A DNA stretch of 64,000 nt from Pseudomonas haemolytica (GTDB lineage Bacteria; Pseudomonadota; Gammaproteobacteria; Pseudomonadales; Pseudomonadaceae), in NCBI RefSeq assembly GCF_009659625.1, contig NZ_VOIW01000003.1, forward strand, positions 186,001 to 250,000, written 5' to 3'. The position numbers and the translations under genes are program-made. The notes beneath the pieces were generated by a model that was not told where the DNA came from, ran no database searches, and saw only the letters and a program-made list of their open reading frames with translations. Of this stretch, positions 54,776-63,998 are shown piece after piece (positions within the stretch are counted from its first letter, which is position 1; the number at the start of each line of letters is the position of its first letter).

Positions 54776-56116
54776 TCAGTCCAGCAGCAAGACCTTGGCC
54801 AACACGATCTTCGGCCCTTTCATCTTCTTGATGATGATCCGCAGGCCTTCAACCTCCAGCACTTCTTCCTCTTCCGGCACGCGCTTGAGGGTGTCGTAGA
54901 TCAGGCCGGCCAGGGTTTCGGCTTCGATGTGGTCCAGGTCGACGCCCAACAGGCGTTCGACCTTGAACAACGGCGTGTCGCCACGCACCAGCAATTTGCC
55001 GGGCTGGTAGGCGAGGATGCCGCGTTCGGCCTTGCGATGTTCGTCCTGGATATCGCCCACCAGCACTTCCAGCACGTCTTCCATGGTCAGGTAGCCGATG
55101 ATCTTGCCGTCGGCTTCCTCCACCAGAGCGAAGTGTGCGCCGCCTTTGCGGAACTGCTCCAGCAACTGCGACAACGGCATATGCCGCGAAACGCGCTCCA
55201 GCGGGCGGGTCAGTTCAGCCAGGTTGAACGATTCGGGGATATGGTCCAGGGCGGCCAGTTCCAGCAGCAAATCCTTGATGTGCAGCAGGCCGACAAACTC
55301 ATTGCGTACCGCGTCATACACCGGGTAACGGCTGAATTTGTGGCGACGGAACAGTGCGAGGATTTCCTTGAGTGGGGCATTGAAGTCCAGAGTCACCAGG
55401 TCTTCCCGGGAGTTGGCCCAGTCGACCACTTCCAGCTCGCCCATTTCCACCGCCGACGCCAGTACGCGCATGCCTTGGTCGCTTGGGTCCTGGCCACGGC
55501 TGGAGTGCAGGATCAGCTTGAGTTCTTCGCGGCTGTAATGGTGCTCATGGTGCGGGCCAGGCTCGCCCTGGCCAGCGATGCGCAGGATAGCGTTGGCACT
55601 GGCGTTGAGCAGGTAGATGGCCGGGTACATCGCCCAGTAGAACAGATACAGCGGCACCGCCGTCCACAGCGACAGCAGTTCAGGCTTGCGAATCGCCCAG
55701 GACTTGGGCGCCAGCTCACCGACCACGATGTGCAGGTAGGAAATCACGAAGAAGGCGGCAAAGAACGACACGCCCTTGATCACTTCCGGTGACTGCACGC
55801 CGATGGCGCCCAGCATGGGTTCGAGGATGTGCGCAAAGGCCGGCTCACCGACCCAGCCCAGGCCCAGGGACGCCAGGGTGATACCCAGCTGGCAGGCCGA
55901 CAGGTAAGCGTCGAGCTGGCTGTGCACGGTGCGCAGGATCTGCCCGCGCCAGCCGTTCTTGTGGGCGATGGCCTCGACCCGAGTGGCGCGCAGTTTGACC
56001 ATGGCGAATTCCGCCGCAACGAAGAAACCGTTGAGCAGTACCAGGATCAGTGCAAAAAGAATCATGCCGAAATCGGCGAAGAGTGTGGCGACGGTGATGC
56101 CAGGGGAAGGGTCCAT
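54776..56116 (-). CDS. CNNM/CorC-type membrane protein (HlyC/CorC family)
   Basis: 446 residues. An N-terminal DUF21 membrane domain with about four helices (about 15-200) is followed by a CBS pair (about 215-345; FRRHKFSRYPVYDAVRNEF) and a C-terminal CorC/HlyC transporter-associated domain (about 355-440). The family is linked to magnesium or cobalt efflux, and DUF21 members in bacteria are Na+-dependent Mg2+ exporters. The start at 56116 has no strong ribosome-binding site; the true start is uncertain by a few codons. Confidence 0.88.
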   Translation of the reverse strand: MDPSPGITVATLFADFGMILFALILVLLNGFFVAAEFAMVKLRATRVEAIAHKNGWRGQILRTVHSQLDAYLSACQLGITLASLGLGWVGEPAFAHILEPMLGAIGVQSPEVIKGVSFFAAFFVISYLHIVVGELAPKSWAIRKPELLSLWTAVPLYLFYWAMYPAIYLLNASANAILRIAGQGEPGPHHEHHYSREELKLILHSSRGQDPSDQGMRVLASAVEMGELEVVDWANSREDLVTLDFNAPLKEILALFRRHKFSRYPVYDAVRNEFVGLLHIKDLLLELAALDHIPESFNLAELTRPLERVSRHMPLSQLLEQFRKGGAHFALVEEADGKIIGYLTMEDVLEVLVGDIQDEHRKAERGILAYQPGKLLVRGDTPLFKVERLLGVDLDHIEAETLAGLIYDTLKRVPEEEEVLEVEGLRIIIKKMKGPKIVLAKVLLLD

Positions 56117-56273
56117 GATGGGGTTTTGCGGGTTCCGTGTGTTCAAAAAGGGGTGACAGGTGGGCCTGAAAGGCAGGCGCAAGTCGGGCAATGTAGCGGC
56201 TGATGGGGCGCTTGCCTAGTGCCTGCTGCCGGGCGGGGCAAGGAATACGTTCTTGGAAACGCTGCAAGTCCAA

Positions 56274-56361
56274 TGTGGGAGCGGGCTTGCTCGCGAATTC
56301 GGTGGGTCAGTCAACACATTCATAGCTGGCCCACAGCCTTCGCGAGCAAGCCCGCTCCCAC
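56274..56361. repeat. REP/BIME inverted pair
   Basis: TGTGGGAGCGGGCTTGCTCG and its complement flank about 40 bp between the phoR end and the CorC-like gene. It uses the GAGCGGGCTTGCTCGCGA variant. Confidence 0.87.
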
Positions 56362-56385
56362 CCTTAGCTCAGCGTCGTTTTCAAG

Positions 56386-57708
56386 TTATTCATCTGTGCC
56401 GATCACCCGCGAACGAGTTACCTGCGTCGTCGGGAAATGGCAGGTAAACGTACTGCCATGCCCTAGCACGCTGCTGATTTCCAGGCGTGCCCGATGGCGC
56501 AACAGCACATGCTTGACGATGGCCAGGCCGAGCCCGGTGCCGCCGGTGTTGGAGTTGCGGCTGGAGTCGACGCGGTAGAAGCGTTCGGTCAGGCGCGGCA
56601 AGTGCTTGGTGTCGATGCCGATGCCAGAGTCCTGCACGCTCAAGTGCGCGCCGTGCTCGTCGGCCCACCAGCGGATACGGATATTGCCCTTGTCCTGGGT
56701 GTACTTCACCGCGTTGAACACCAGGTTGGAAAACGCACTGCGCAACTCGCCCTCGCTGCCCTTGAGCAACACCTGTGTGTCGGCTTCCAGGGTGATCTGC
56801 TGGCCGCGCTCACCTGAGAGGGCCTGGGCGTCGTTCTTGATGGTCTGCAGCAGGCTTTGCACCGCCACCGGGTGGTTGTCCGAGGGGTAATCGGTGGCCT
56901 CAAGCTTGGCCAGCAACAGCAGGTCGTTGAGCAGGGTCTGCATGCGTGAGCCTTGCTGTTGCATCTGCTGCAGGGCACGGCTCCAGCGCGGGTTGATCTC
57001 GTCGACGTTGTCCAGCAGCGTCTCCAGGTAGCCGCAGATCACCGTCAACGGCGTGCGCAGCTCGTGGGAGACGTTGGCGACGAAGTCTTTGCGCATCTGT
57101 TCCAACTGATGGATGCGGGTCACGTCGCGCACCAGCATCAAGTGCTCGTTGTTGCCGTAGCGCGTCAGGTACAGCTGGATGCGCACGCGGTCATTGGTGG
57201 GCGAGGGGATTTCCAGGGCTTCTTCGTAGTTTTCCTGCTCGAAGTATTCCTTGAAGCGCGGATGGCGCACCAGGTTGGTCACCGGTTGGCCGCTGTCCTG
57301 GGGGGTCTTGAGGCCCAGCAGGGTCTCGGCGGCGCGGTTCCACCACTCGAGGTTGCCGTCGCTGTCGAGCATGATCACTGCGTCTTTAAGCGCGGCGGTG
57401 GATTCCTGCACCCGGTCGATCACCGCTTGCAGGCGCCCGCGTACGCGTTGGTCGCGGCGCTGCAGGTGGTAGATGCTGTCGAACACCTCGCCCCACAGGC
57501 CGTAGCCATCGGGCGGTGCTTCGTCGGGTTTGTGCTGGCGCAGCCAGTCATGCAGGCGCAGCAATTGCTTGAGGGTCCAGCCCAGGTACAGGGCAATGCC
57601 GACGGCCAGGCTCCAGCCGTAATAGCCGCTGACCAGGCCTACCAGCAGGCAGCCGGTGATCAGCAGGAGCATGTGGCGGATCAGGGTGCCATGCCAGTTC
57701 TGGTTCAC
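56386..57708 (-). CDS. phoR: Phosphate regulon sensor histidine kinase
   Basis: 440 residues. Two N-terminal membrane helices (about 12-45), PhoR-type cytoplasmic linker, PAS domain (about 100-200), HisKA with the phospho-acceptor H215 in NVSHELRTPLTV, and HATPase with N-box (FSNLVFNAVKYT), G1 (DSGIGID) and G2 (GGTGLGLAIVKHVL). PhoR phosphorylates PhoB in low phosphate and dephosphorylates it when PhoU-Pst signals plenty. The phoB gene lies 46 nt upstream on the same strand. Confidence 0.95.
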   Translation of the reverse strand: MNQNWHGTLIRHMLLLITGCLLVGLVSGYYGWSLAVGIALYLGWTLKQLLRLHDWLRQHKPDEAPPDGYGLWGEVFDSIYHLQRRDQRVRGRLQAVIDRVQESTAALKDAVIMLDSDGNLEWWNRAAETLLGLKTPQDSGQPVTNLVRHPRFKEYFEQENYEEALEIPSPTNDRVRIQLYLTRYGNNEHLMLVRDVTRIHQLEQMRKDFVANVSHELRTPLTVICGYLETLLDNVDEINPRWSRALQQMQQQGSRMQTLLNDLLLLAKLEATDYPSDNHPVAVQSLLQTIKNDAQALSGERGQQITLEADTQVLLKGSEGELRSAFSNLVFNAVKYTQDKGNIRIRWWADEHGAHLSVQDSGIGIDTKHLPRLTERFYRVDSSRNSNTGGTGLGLAIVKHVLLRHRARLEISSVLGHGSTFTCHFPTTQVTRSRVIGTDE

Positions 57709-57754
57709 TTAAACATGCGTCCTTGTCAGCTGTTAAGGGAGGAATGGGACTGGC

Positions 57755-58444
57755 TCAGCCTTTGGTGGAAAACCGATAGCCGGTGCCGCGCACGGTTTGT
57801 ACCAGATTCTCGTACGCATCGCCCAAGGCTTTGCGCAGGCGGCGGATATGCACGTCGACGGTACGCTCTTCCACATAAACATTGCCGCCCCACACCTGGT
57901 CCAGCAGTTGGCCACGGGTGTAGGCGCGTTCCTGGTGGGTCATGAAAAATTGCAGCAGGCGGTATTCGGTCGGGCCCATCTCGGCGGGCTTGCCGTCGAT
58001 GGTCACACGGTGGCTGATCGGGTCCAGCAGCAGGCCGCCGACCTCGATAGGCGCCTCGCCATCGGTCGGGCCGGCACGGCGCAAAACGGCTTTCAGACGT
58101 GCGACCAGTTCCCGTGGGGAAAACGGCTTGGTGATGTAGTCATCGGCGCCGACCTCCAGGCCCTGGATCTTGTTGTCCTCTTCGCCCTTGGCGGTGAGCA
58201 TGATGATCGGGATATCCCCGGTCAGCTCGTCACGCTTGAGGCGGCGGGCCAGCTCGATGCCCGAGGTGCCGGGCAGCATCCAGTCGAGCAGGATCAGGTC
58301 CGGCTTGCGGTCGACGATAATGGCGTGGGCCTGCTGGGAGTTCTCCGCCTCCAGGCAGTCATAGCCGGCCATTTCCAACGCAACGGCGATCATCTCGCGA
58401 ATGGGCGCTTCGTCGTCAACGATCAGAATGCTCCTGCCAACCAT
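57755..58444 (-). CDS. phoB: Phosphate regulon response regulator
   Basis: 229 residues. Receiver domain with D10/D11 and phospho-acceptor D54 in LLDWMLPG, then an OmpR-type winged helix (about 130-228) with [20 protein letters not shown] in the recognition region. Activates pst and other pho genes at Pho boxes; three such boxes are visible in this window. A Pho box upstream of it (58497-58514) supports autoactivation. GAGGATTGAGC precedes the ATG. Confidence 0.96.
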   Translation of the reverse strand: MVGRSILIVDDEAPIREMIAVALEMAGYDCLEAENSQQAHAIIVDRKPDLILLDWMLPGTSGIELARRLKRDELTGDIPIIMLTAKGEEDNKIQGLEVGADDYITKPFSPRELVARLKAVLRRAGPTDGEAPIEVGGLLLDPISHRVTIDGKPAEMGPTEYRLLQFFMTHQERAYTRGQLLDQVWGGNVYVEERTVDVHIRRLRKALGDAYENLVQTVRGTGYRFSTKG

Positions 58445-58496
58445 GCTCAATCCTCTTGTCATTTAACTGTCTTGCGCCGCATTAGATAACGGAATT

Positions 58497-58514
58497 ATTG
58501 CAGTCGTGTGACAG
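58497..58514 (-). promoter_or_regulatory. Pho box upstream of phoB
   Basis: On the minus strand CTGTCAC-ACGA-CTGCAAT matches the Pho box consensus in the first half and four or five of seven positions in the second. It lies 53 bp before phoB and 83 bp before the divergent secreted-protein gene, so it may affect both. Confidence 0.7.
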
Positions 58515-58596
58515 TAATTTAGTCGCTTGGGCAATTCGCGGCACTCTGGACTACCCTTTGGGTCCGAATCCTGACAACCACAAAAGGAAGGTTCCG

Positions 58597-58974
58597 ATGA
58601 CTCAAAGTACTTTTTCCTGGAAAGCCCTGCTGGTTACGGCGGCGTTGACGCTGCCGACCCTGGCGTTTGCGGCAGAGCCGGCGATGACCAAAGGCGGGAT
58701 TTTGGTGGACCACAAGGGCATGACGCTCTACACCTTTGATAAGGATGCCGATGGCGAGTCAGTGTGCAAGGAACAATGTGCGACCAATTGGCCGCCGTTG
58801 AAGGCCGAGTCCACCGACATTGCGACGGGCGACTGGAAGGTCATCACCCGTGACGACCAGACCAGCCAATGGGCTTACAAAGGCAATCCGGTCTACACCT
58901 ACAAGGACGACAAGAAGACCGGTGACAAGACCGGGGATGGCAAGGGTGGCGCCTGGCATGTGATCAAGCCGTGA
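58597..58974 (+). CDS. Small secreted protein, COG4315-like repeat family
   Basis: 125 residues with a signal peptide (about 1-26, cut after LAFA). The mature chain has GMTLYTFDKDADGESVCKEQ and CATNWPP, a Y-x-F-x-x-D motif with two cysteines in the first, and QWAYKGNPVYTYKDD in the second repeat. These are the features of the widespread COG4315/lipoprotein-like family with no clear lipobox here. Function unknown; periplasmic location is likely. AAAAGGAAGG precedes the ATG. Confidence 0.85.
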   Translation: MTQSTFSWKALLVTAALTLPTLAFAAEPAMTKGGILVDHKGMTLYTFDKDADGESVCKEQCATNWPPLKAESTDIATGDWKVITRDDQTSQWAYKGNPVYTYKDDKKTGDKTGDGKGGAWHVIKP

Positions 58975-58996
58975 CTGTGCGGCGCTGCTGAAAATC

Positions 58997-59070
58997 ATCG
59001 GGAGCAAGCCCCCTCCCACATTTTGATGTGTGAATACATTCAAGTGTGGGAGGGGGCTTGCTCCCGAAGG
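58997..59070. repeat. REP pair in outward orientation
   Basis: ATCGGGAGCAAGCCCCCTCC (58997 onward) and GTGGGAGGGGGCTTGCTCCC (59046-59065) are inverted copies, but in the opposite arrangement to the pairs at 41834 and 50350. It lies between the secreted-protein gene and convergent ubiA. Confidence 0.87.
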
Positions 59071-59100
59071 CGCCAGGTCAATCACCACAAAAAACGGCCT

Positions 59101-59991
59101 TCAGCGAACCGCGTAATCCACCACAATTCCGACAAAAATCGCCAACCCGGCCCAATGGTTGTGCAAAAACGCCTTGAAGCACTTCAGGCGGTCCCTGTCC
59201 CGGGTATACCAGAATTCCCAGGCAAAGCAGCCCGCCGCCGCCAGCAGCCCCAGTTGGAACCAACCGCCCAGCTCAAACCGCGCACCCGCCAGCAACAGGC
59301 ACACCAGTGACAGCCCTTGCAGCGTGAGGATGATCACGCGATCTGCATCGCCAAATAGAATGGCGGTGGACTTCACCCCGATCTTCAAGTCGTCATCACG
59401 GTCCGTCATCGCGTAATAAGTGTCGTAGCCCACGGTCCATAACAGATTGGCGATATACAGCAGCCACGCCGTGGCAGGTAAATGGCCGGTCTCAGCGGTA
59501 AACGCCATCGGCATGCCCCAGGAAAACGCCGCTCCCAATACCACCTGCGGGTAATAGGTATAGCGCTTCATGAACGGGTAGCTGGCCGCCAGCGCCAGGC
59601 CGCCCAGGGACAGCAAGATAGTGGTGGCGTTGGTCAGCAGCACCAGCAGGAAACTGATGCCCATCAGCACGGCAAAAAACACAAATGCTTCTTTCGAGCT
59701 GATCTTGCCGCTCACCAGTGGGCGTTGCTCGGTGCGCTTCACATGGCCATCCACCTTGCGGTCGGCCCAATCATTGATCACACATCCACCGGCCCGGGTC
59801 AGCACCACGCCGAGTACGAAAATCACAATATTAAGCAGGGACGGCGAACCCTTGCCGGCGATCCACAGTGCCCACAGCGTCGGCCACAGCAGCAGGTAGA
59901 TGCCGATGGGCTTGTCCATGCGCGTCAACTGAATGAAATCCCAGGCCCTGGGGTTCACGCGGTTCAAGGACTTGAGCAGACGTTGGTACAT
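59101..59991 (-). CDS. ubiA: 4-hydroxybenzoate polyprenyltransferase
   Basis: 296 residues, inner-membrane protein with about eight or nine helices. Attaches the octaprenyl or nonaprenyl tail to 4-hydroxybenzoate in ubiquinone synthesis. The two Asp-rich motifs are NDWADRKVD and [12 protein letters not shown]. Start codon overlaps the ubiC stop (TGATG), so the two are coupled. Confidence 0.96.
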   Translation of the reverse strand: MYQRLLKSLNRVNPRAWDFIQLTRMDKPIGIYLLLWPTLWALWIAGKGSPSLLNIVIFVLGVVLTRAGGCVINDWADRKVDGHVKRTEQRPLVSGKISSKEAFVFFAVLMGISFLLVLLTNATTILLSLGGLALAASYPFMKRYTYYPQVVLGAAFSWGMPMAFTAETGHLPATAWLLYIANLLWTVGYDTYYAMTDRDDDLKIGVKSTAILFGDADRVIILTLQGLSLVCLLLAGARFELGGWFQLGLLAAAGCFAWEFWYTRDRDRLKCFKAFLHNHWAGLAIFVGIVVDYAVR

Positions 59992-60554
59992 CAGCAGTTC
60001 TCCGGATGGTCATGCAGCGCGTGCCAGAAACTCGGCAGGAAGACTTCCGCTACCAGTACGCTCAGCGACCCGCGGTCGAAGCGTGAGCGGCGCGCCCACA
60101 AATTATCGGTTTGGTCGGCTGTCGGCAGCCATGGGCGAGGGTAGTGACACACCTCGATAACCTGGCGGGTAAAGGCGCGGTCGCAGAACAGCAACTCGCC
60201 CAACGAACGGCTGCCGAGTTCGTCCATGTGCAGCCCGTCGCCCTGCAAGGCACTACGGGCCGCCACGCTGCGGGCGAACACCCACGGCTGGCCATGCCCG
60301 CGCAAATACACTTCGCGCACCCAGCCGATACTGGCGGGGGCCAGCTCCAAGGCGGCGCATTCATCGTCGCGCAGCGGCTGCCAGCCTTCGAACAGCGGCG
60401 TCACGCTGAAACCGTCGTTGGACAGCCACGTCAGCCGTCGCGTCAGCGAACCTTCGTCAAACAGCCAATTGACGGTCAAGGGTGTGGGCGCAGGGATCAG
60501 AAGGCTCTGGGTCAGCCATTGGCAAGCATCGGGAAGGGCGATTGAATGCGGCAC
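59991..60554 (-). CDS. ubiC: Chorismate pyruvate-lyase
   Basis: 187 residues. Converts chorismate to 4-hydroxybenzoate and pyruvate, the first step to ubiquinone, supplying UbiA. Typical parts are the WVREVYLRG strand, VFARSV and the acid RSLGELLF with the conserved Glu. First gene of the ubiC-ubiA operon. The start at 60554 is divergent from the rubredoxin gene, with about 195 bp between. Confidence 0.93.
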   Translation of the reverse strand: MPHSIALPDACQWLTQSLLIPAPTPLTVNWLFDEGSLTRRLTWLSNDGFSVTPLFEGWQPLRDDECAALELAPASIGWVREVYLRGHGQPWVFARSVAARSALQGDGLHMDELGSRSLGELLFCDRAFTRQVIEVCHYPRPWLPTADQTDNLWARRSRFDRGSLSVLVAEVFLPSFWHALHDHPENC

Positions 60555-60750
60555 GATGAGTCAGTATTGGCAGCAAAAGAGGCGGCGAGCTTACCATGGC
60601 CCCCTGATCTTTTGCCGCGCCAAACCGGCCGTTTGCGTCGATCGTGCTTGCATCTGCCGGCCCCGATCAGTACAAAACGCCCTGAGCCGTGCGGCAACGC
60701 TGGATCGATCGACCGCCGGCCAAGACGCCTGGACCCTGAGGAAGCAAGTA

Positions 60751-60918
60751 ATGAAGAAGTGGCAATGTGTAGTCTGCGGCCTGATCTATGACGAAAAAGA
60801 CGGTTGGCCGGATGACGGAATCGCGCCGGGCACCCTGTGGCAAGACGTCCCGGAAGACTGGCTATGCCCGGACTGCGGTGTAGGCAAAATGGATTTCGAA
60901 ATGATCGAAATCGGTTAA
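60751..60918 (+). CDS. rubA: Rubredoxin
   Basis: 55 residues. Iron-binding electron carrier with the four ligands C6 and C9 (CVVCG) and C39 and C42 (CPDCG). Receives electrons from rubredoxin reductase and passes them to an alkane hydroxylase or to oxygen-protection partners. CTGAGGAAG precedes the ATG at 60751. The reductase gene follows 36 nt later, as in other Pseudomonas. Confidence 0.95.
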   Translation: MKKWQCVVCGLIYDEKDGWPDDGIAPGTLWQDVPEDWLCPDCGVGKMDFEMIEIG

Positions 60919-60954
60919 TTCTTAGTTTAAGACACGTACTACAAGGAGAAAGGA

Positions 60955-62103
60955 ATGAACGCACCTGTCGTGATCATCGGCACAGGATTGGCCGGTTACA
61001 ACGTGGCCCGGGAGTTTCGCAAGCTCGACAGCGAGACCCCATTGCTACTGATCACCGCGGATGACGGGCGCTCCTACTCCAAGCCCATGCTCTCCACCGG
61101 CTTTGGCAAGAACAAGGAAGCCGATGGCCTGAGCATGGCTGAACCCGGCGCCATGGCCGAGCAACTCAAGGCCGAGGTGCGCACCCACACGCGCATCAGC
61201 GGCATCGACCCGGGCCACAAGCGCCTGTGGATCGGCGAGGAAGCGGTGGCCTACCGCGACCTGGTTTTGGCCTGGGGCGCAGAAACGGTGCGCGTACCCG
61301 TCGAAGGCGATGCGGCCGAACTGATTTTCCCGATCAATGACTTGGAAGACTACGCACGCTTTCGTGCCGCCGCCGCCGGCAAGCGACGCGTGCTGCTGCT
61401 CGGCGCTGGCCTGATCGGCTGCGAATTCGCCAACGACCTGATCCTCGGCGGCTATGAAATCGACCTGGTCGCGCCGTGCGAACAAGTCATGCCGACCCTG
61501 TTGCACCCGGCGGCGGCCGCCGCGGTGCAAGCCGGGCTGGAAGGCATCGGCGCGCGTTTCCACTTGGGCCCGGTGCTCAATCGCCTGCAACGCACGGCTG
61601 ACGGCCTGGAAGCCCACCTGTCGGACGGTGAAGTGATCCACTGCGACCTGGTGGTCTCCGCCATCGGCCTGCGCCCTCGCGTAGACCTGGCCGCGGCGGC
61701 CGGCCTGCAAATCAATCGCGGGATCATGGTGGATCGCCACCTCAAGACCTCCCACGCCAATATCTACGCCTTGGGCGACTGCGCCGAAGTCGATGGCCTG
61801 AACCTGCTGTACGTGATGCCGCTGATGAGCTGCGCCCGCGCCCTCGCCCAAACCCTGGCCGGCAATGCTACGGCGGTGAGCTATGGGCCGATGCCGATCA
61901 CGGTGAAAACCCCGATCTGCCCGCTGGTGGTATCACCTGCCCCACGGGGCACTGAAGGCGTATGGAGCGTCGAAGGGCAGGGCGCCGACATCAAGGCCCT
62001 GTGCCGTGACGCCAGCGGCCACCTGCTGGGCTACGCGCTGACCGGCAGCGCTGTCATGGAAAAACTGGCCTTGAACAAAGAACTTCCACCTTTGCTGGCG
62101 TAA
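60955..62103 (+). CDS. rubB: Rubredoxin-NAD(+) reductase
   Basis: 382 residues of the FAD/NAD-linked reductase family. FAD motif [15 protein letters not shown] (residues 6-20), NAD motif [15 protein letters not shown] (about 145-159) and the second FAD motif [13 protein letters not shown] (near 265-277). Transfers electrons from NADH to rubredoxin. AAGGAGAAAGG precedes the ATG. The gene ends about 190 bp before hupB. Confidence 0.93.
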   Translation: MNAPVVIIGTGLAGYNVAREFRKLDSETPLLLITADDGRSYSKPMLSTGFGKNKEADGLSMAEPGAMAEQLKAEVRTHTRISGIDPGHKRLWIGEEAVAYRDLVLAWGAETVRVPVEGDAAELIFPINDLEDYARFRAAAAGKRRVLLLGAGLIGCEFANDLILGGYEIDLVAPCEQVMPTLLHPAAAAAVQAGLEGIGARFHLGPVLNRLQRTADGLEAHLSDGEVIHCDLVVSAIGLRPRVDLAAAAGLQINRGIMVDRHLKTSHANIYALGDCAEVDGLNLLYVMPLMSCARALAQTLAGNATAVSYGPMPITVKTPICPLVVSPAPRGTEGVWSVEGQGADIKALCRDASGHLLGYALTGSAVMEKLALNKELPPLLA

Positions 62104-62292
62104 ATACCGGTCGTTCTGTCGGAATCAGCATGTTCTTACCTCGAGAAAGGTCGCCGCGAGACTGGCGCGGCGTCTGAGGGCGTGCCATCCTCACTCCCGT
62201 CTGCCGCAGAGTAGAGCCTGCGGCGCCTTGGGCGCTGCTCCACCAGAGAGCAGCACGGACATAACAACAAAAAACCGTCAAAGAGGCTTTAT

Positions 62293-62568
62293 ATGCGTAA
62301 ACCAGATCTCGCAGCCGCCATCGCTGAAAAAGCAGACCTCACCAAAGAACAGGCTAACCGCGTCCTCAACGCCGTTCTCGAAGAAATCACCGGCGCCCTG
62401 CATCGCAAGGACAGCGTCACCCTGGTGGGCTTCGGCACCTTCCTGCAACGCCACCGCGGCGCCCGTACCGGCAAGAACCCGCAAACCGGTGAGCCGGTGA
62501 AAATCAAGGCCAGCAACACCGTAGCATTCAAGCCGGGCAAGTCGCTCAAAGACAGCGTAAACCCGTAA
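62293..62568 (+). CDS. hupB: HU-family DNA-binding protein
   Basis: 91 residues. Histone-like protein that bends and compacts DNA. The HU family parts are VTLVGFGTFLQRHRGARTGKNPQTGEP, the beta-arm region, and IKASNTVAFKPGKSLKDSV at the end. This copy next to the rubredoxin reductase is the HU gene usual at this locus in Pseudomonas; which paralogue (hupA, hupB or hupN) it is cannot be told here. A terminator follows 42 nt downstream. Confidence 0.93.
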   Translation: MRKPDLAAAIAEKADLTKEQANRVLNAVLEEITGALHRKDSVTLVGFGTFLQRHRGARTGKNPQTGEPVKIKASNTVAFKPGKSLKDSVNP

Positions 62569-62609
62569 TTAAGCGAGGCCGTCTCGAAGGGAGGCGGGCG
62601 GTAAAAGAG

Positions 62610-62642
62610 TGGGCATGCCGACTAGGTCGGGTGCCCATTTTT
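62610..62642 (+). terminator. Terminator after the HU gene
   Basis: TGGGCA-TG-CCGAC and GTCGG-G-TGCCCA form a hairpin with a three-base loop, followed by five T residues (62638-62642). Confidence 0.88.
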
Positions 62643-62847
62643 GTTGGGTGCGAAAAAGATTGCTCGCGGAATAAAAGTAGTTGCCTATTGCATTGTTGTG
62701 AACAGTCACTGTAGGGGCTGTATCAAGTCGAAAGTAGGTTGGGTTATGTAAATTGTTCATTCGATTTGGAACCATATCTAAGCAATTGTCACCTATAGCG
62801 CGAGACAGCAGGGAACGCTCTCTAAACTCATTTTTAGAGGTGTATAT

Positions 62848-63945
62848 ATGAAAGTTGATCAGCCTATTACTCCCTATTCCAACCCGTTACCCCAGGAAAA
62901 AAAGACGCAAGCAGTTGCTTCATCGGCTCCAGGGGATGCTGGAGCAGCGGCAGACAGTTCGAGCGTTGCACCTGAAGCCAGTTTGGTTAACGAGAAGGTA
63001 TTCAAATACCCTGCAGCAACGCCTGAGGAGATCAATGCAAAAAACAAGCGAGCAGATGATGCTGTTGTTGATAGGCTGGGCCCGGGAGAGCCCGAGCAAC
63101 TAAAAGCCAGAGGGGGGAGTGGCGGCGGCAAATTTAACTTTTTTGGCTCATCTAGGACGTCGGGTGGGTCCAGGACGTCTGGCGGGTCCAGGACGTCTGG
63201 CGGGTCAAAGACATCTCGCGGGTCCACGACGTCTAGCACTTCTAAGGCGTCTAGCACGTCTAAGGCGTCTAGCAAGACTAAGTCGCCTAGCGCACCTGCA
63301 CCTAAGCCAACGGCTGCGCCGAACAGTCCGAGCAGTAGCGTGAATGCCGCGCAAAGTATTGTCAGCCAGCCACAGAGCTTACCAGCACCACCTCCATCAG
63401 TAGGCGCTACTATACGTAATGCTTTTATAAACGCCGGGGCAAACAACATGGTCGCCAGCCCCTTCACTGTGGGAAATCAATTCGCGTCCAGTTACTTCCA
63501 GAGCAAACTTACAGCACACTCTGAAATGCCTGGAGCGCCAGTAGTGAACGCAGATGGCACGATAGGAACCGTGGATCCTAACGCGACGGAAGCGCAAAAA
63601 ATGGATGCTCGGCTTAAAGGCGCTGAAATAAAAAATGAGGCAACGTCCAACCTGTTTATTTTTCTCGGTTTAGGGGCCGACGCGAAGGCGGTGAAGCCGA
63701 GCGATGATGCGCCTACCGATACAGAAGGGCGCTTGACCAATCTTGAGAAGACGCTGAATGAAATAGAAAAGCAAATGCCAGAACTCGCTGAGCGTTTCGG
63801 AATTGTCTACAAACCGTATGTTGCTCCTGAATCATCAGAAGCACCAACTGAGCAATCTCGGATGGATAATATTGAAAAGCGCCAGGCTTATATCGATAAA
63901 AAGGTAGAATTGCTGAAAATTATTCAGAATCAAAAGGCAGGATAA
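62848..63945 (+). CDS. Orphan protein with Ser/Thr/Gly repeats, AT-richer than neighbours
   Basis: 365 residues. No signal peptide, no recognised family. An N-terminal Ser/Ala/Pro-rich part is followed by a repeat region (about residues 102-146): units SRTSGG repeated three times, then SKTSRG, then STSKA and SKTKS. A Pro-rich stretch follows, then a partly helical C-terminal half with coiled-coil-like DTEGRLTNLEKTLNEIEKQM (about 290-309) and a second helix near the end. Codon use is AT-richer than the rest of the window. The lack of signal peptide, the Ser-rich N terminus and the coiled coil recall type III or type VI secreted proteins, but this is a guess. AGAGG precedes the ATG. Confidence 0.65.
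   Translation: MKVDQPITPYSNPLPQEKKTQAVASSAPGDAGAAADSSSVAPEASLVNEKVFKYPAATPEEINAKNKRADDAVVDRLGPGEPEQLKARGGSGGGKFNFFGSSRTSGGSRTSGGSRTSGGSKTSRGSTTSSTSKASSTSKASSKTKSPSAPAPKPTAAPNSPSSSVNAAQSIVSQPQSLPAPPPSVGATIRNAFINAGANNMVASPFTVGNQFASSYFQSKLTAHSEMPGAPVVNADGTIGTVDPNATEAQKMDARLKGAEIKNEATSNLFIFLGLGADAKAVKPSDDAPTDTEGRLTNLEKTLNEIEKQMPELAERFGIVYKPYVAPESSEAPTEQSRMDNIEKRQAYIDKKVELLKIIQNQKAG
63151..63285 (+). repeat. In-gene tandem repeats encoding Ser-rich hexamers
   Basis: An 18-bp unit with the core GGGTCCAGGACGTCTGGC occurs three to four times in the first half; related units with the core AAGGCGTCTAGCACG follow. The repeats encode the SRTSGG and STSKA segments, a pattern open to slippage. Confidence 0.75.
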
Positions 63946-63963
63946 AAGTAAGCCTTTAAGCAA

Positions 63964-63998
63964 GGGGTAGATCTATTTTAGTTAGATAAATCTGCCCC
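63964..63998 (+). terminator. Possible terminator at the window edge
   Basis: GGGGTAGAT (63964-63972) pairs with ATCTGCCCC (63990-63998) using one G-U pair, with an inner TCTA/TAGA extension. The window ends just after, so any T-run is not visible. Confidence 0.4.

Noticed and set aside
63151..63285. CRISPR-like repeats
   Set aside because: The units are contiguous in-frame tandem repeats without spacers and encode a Ser-rich segment.
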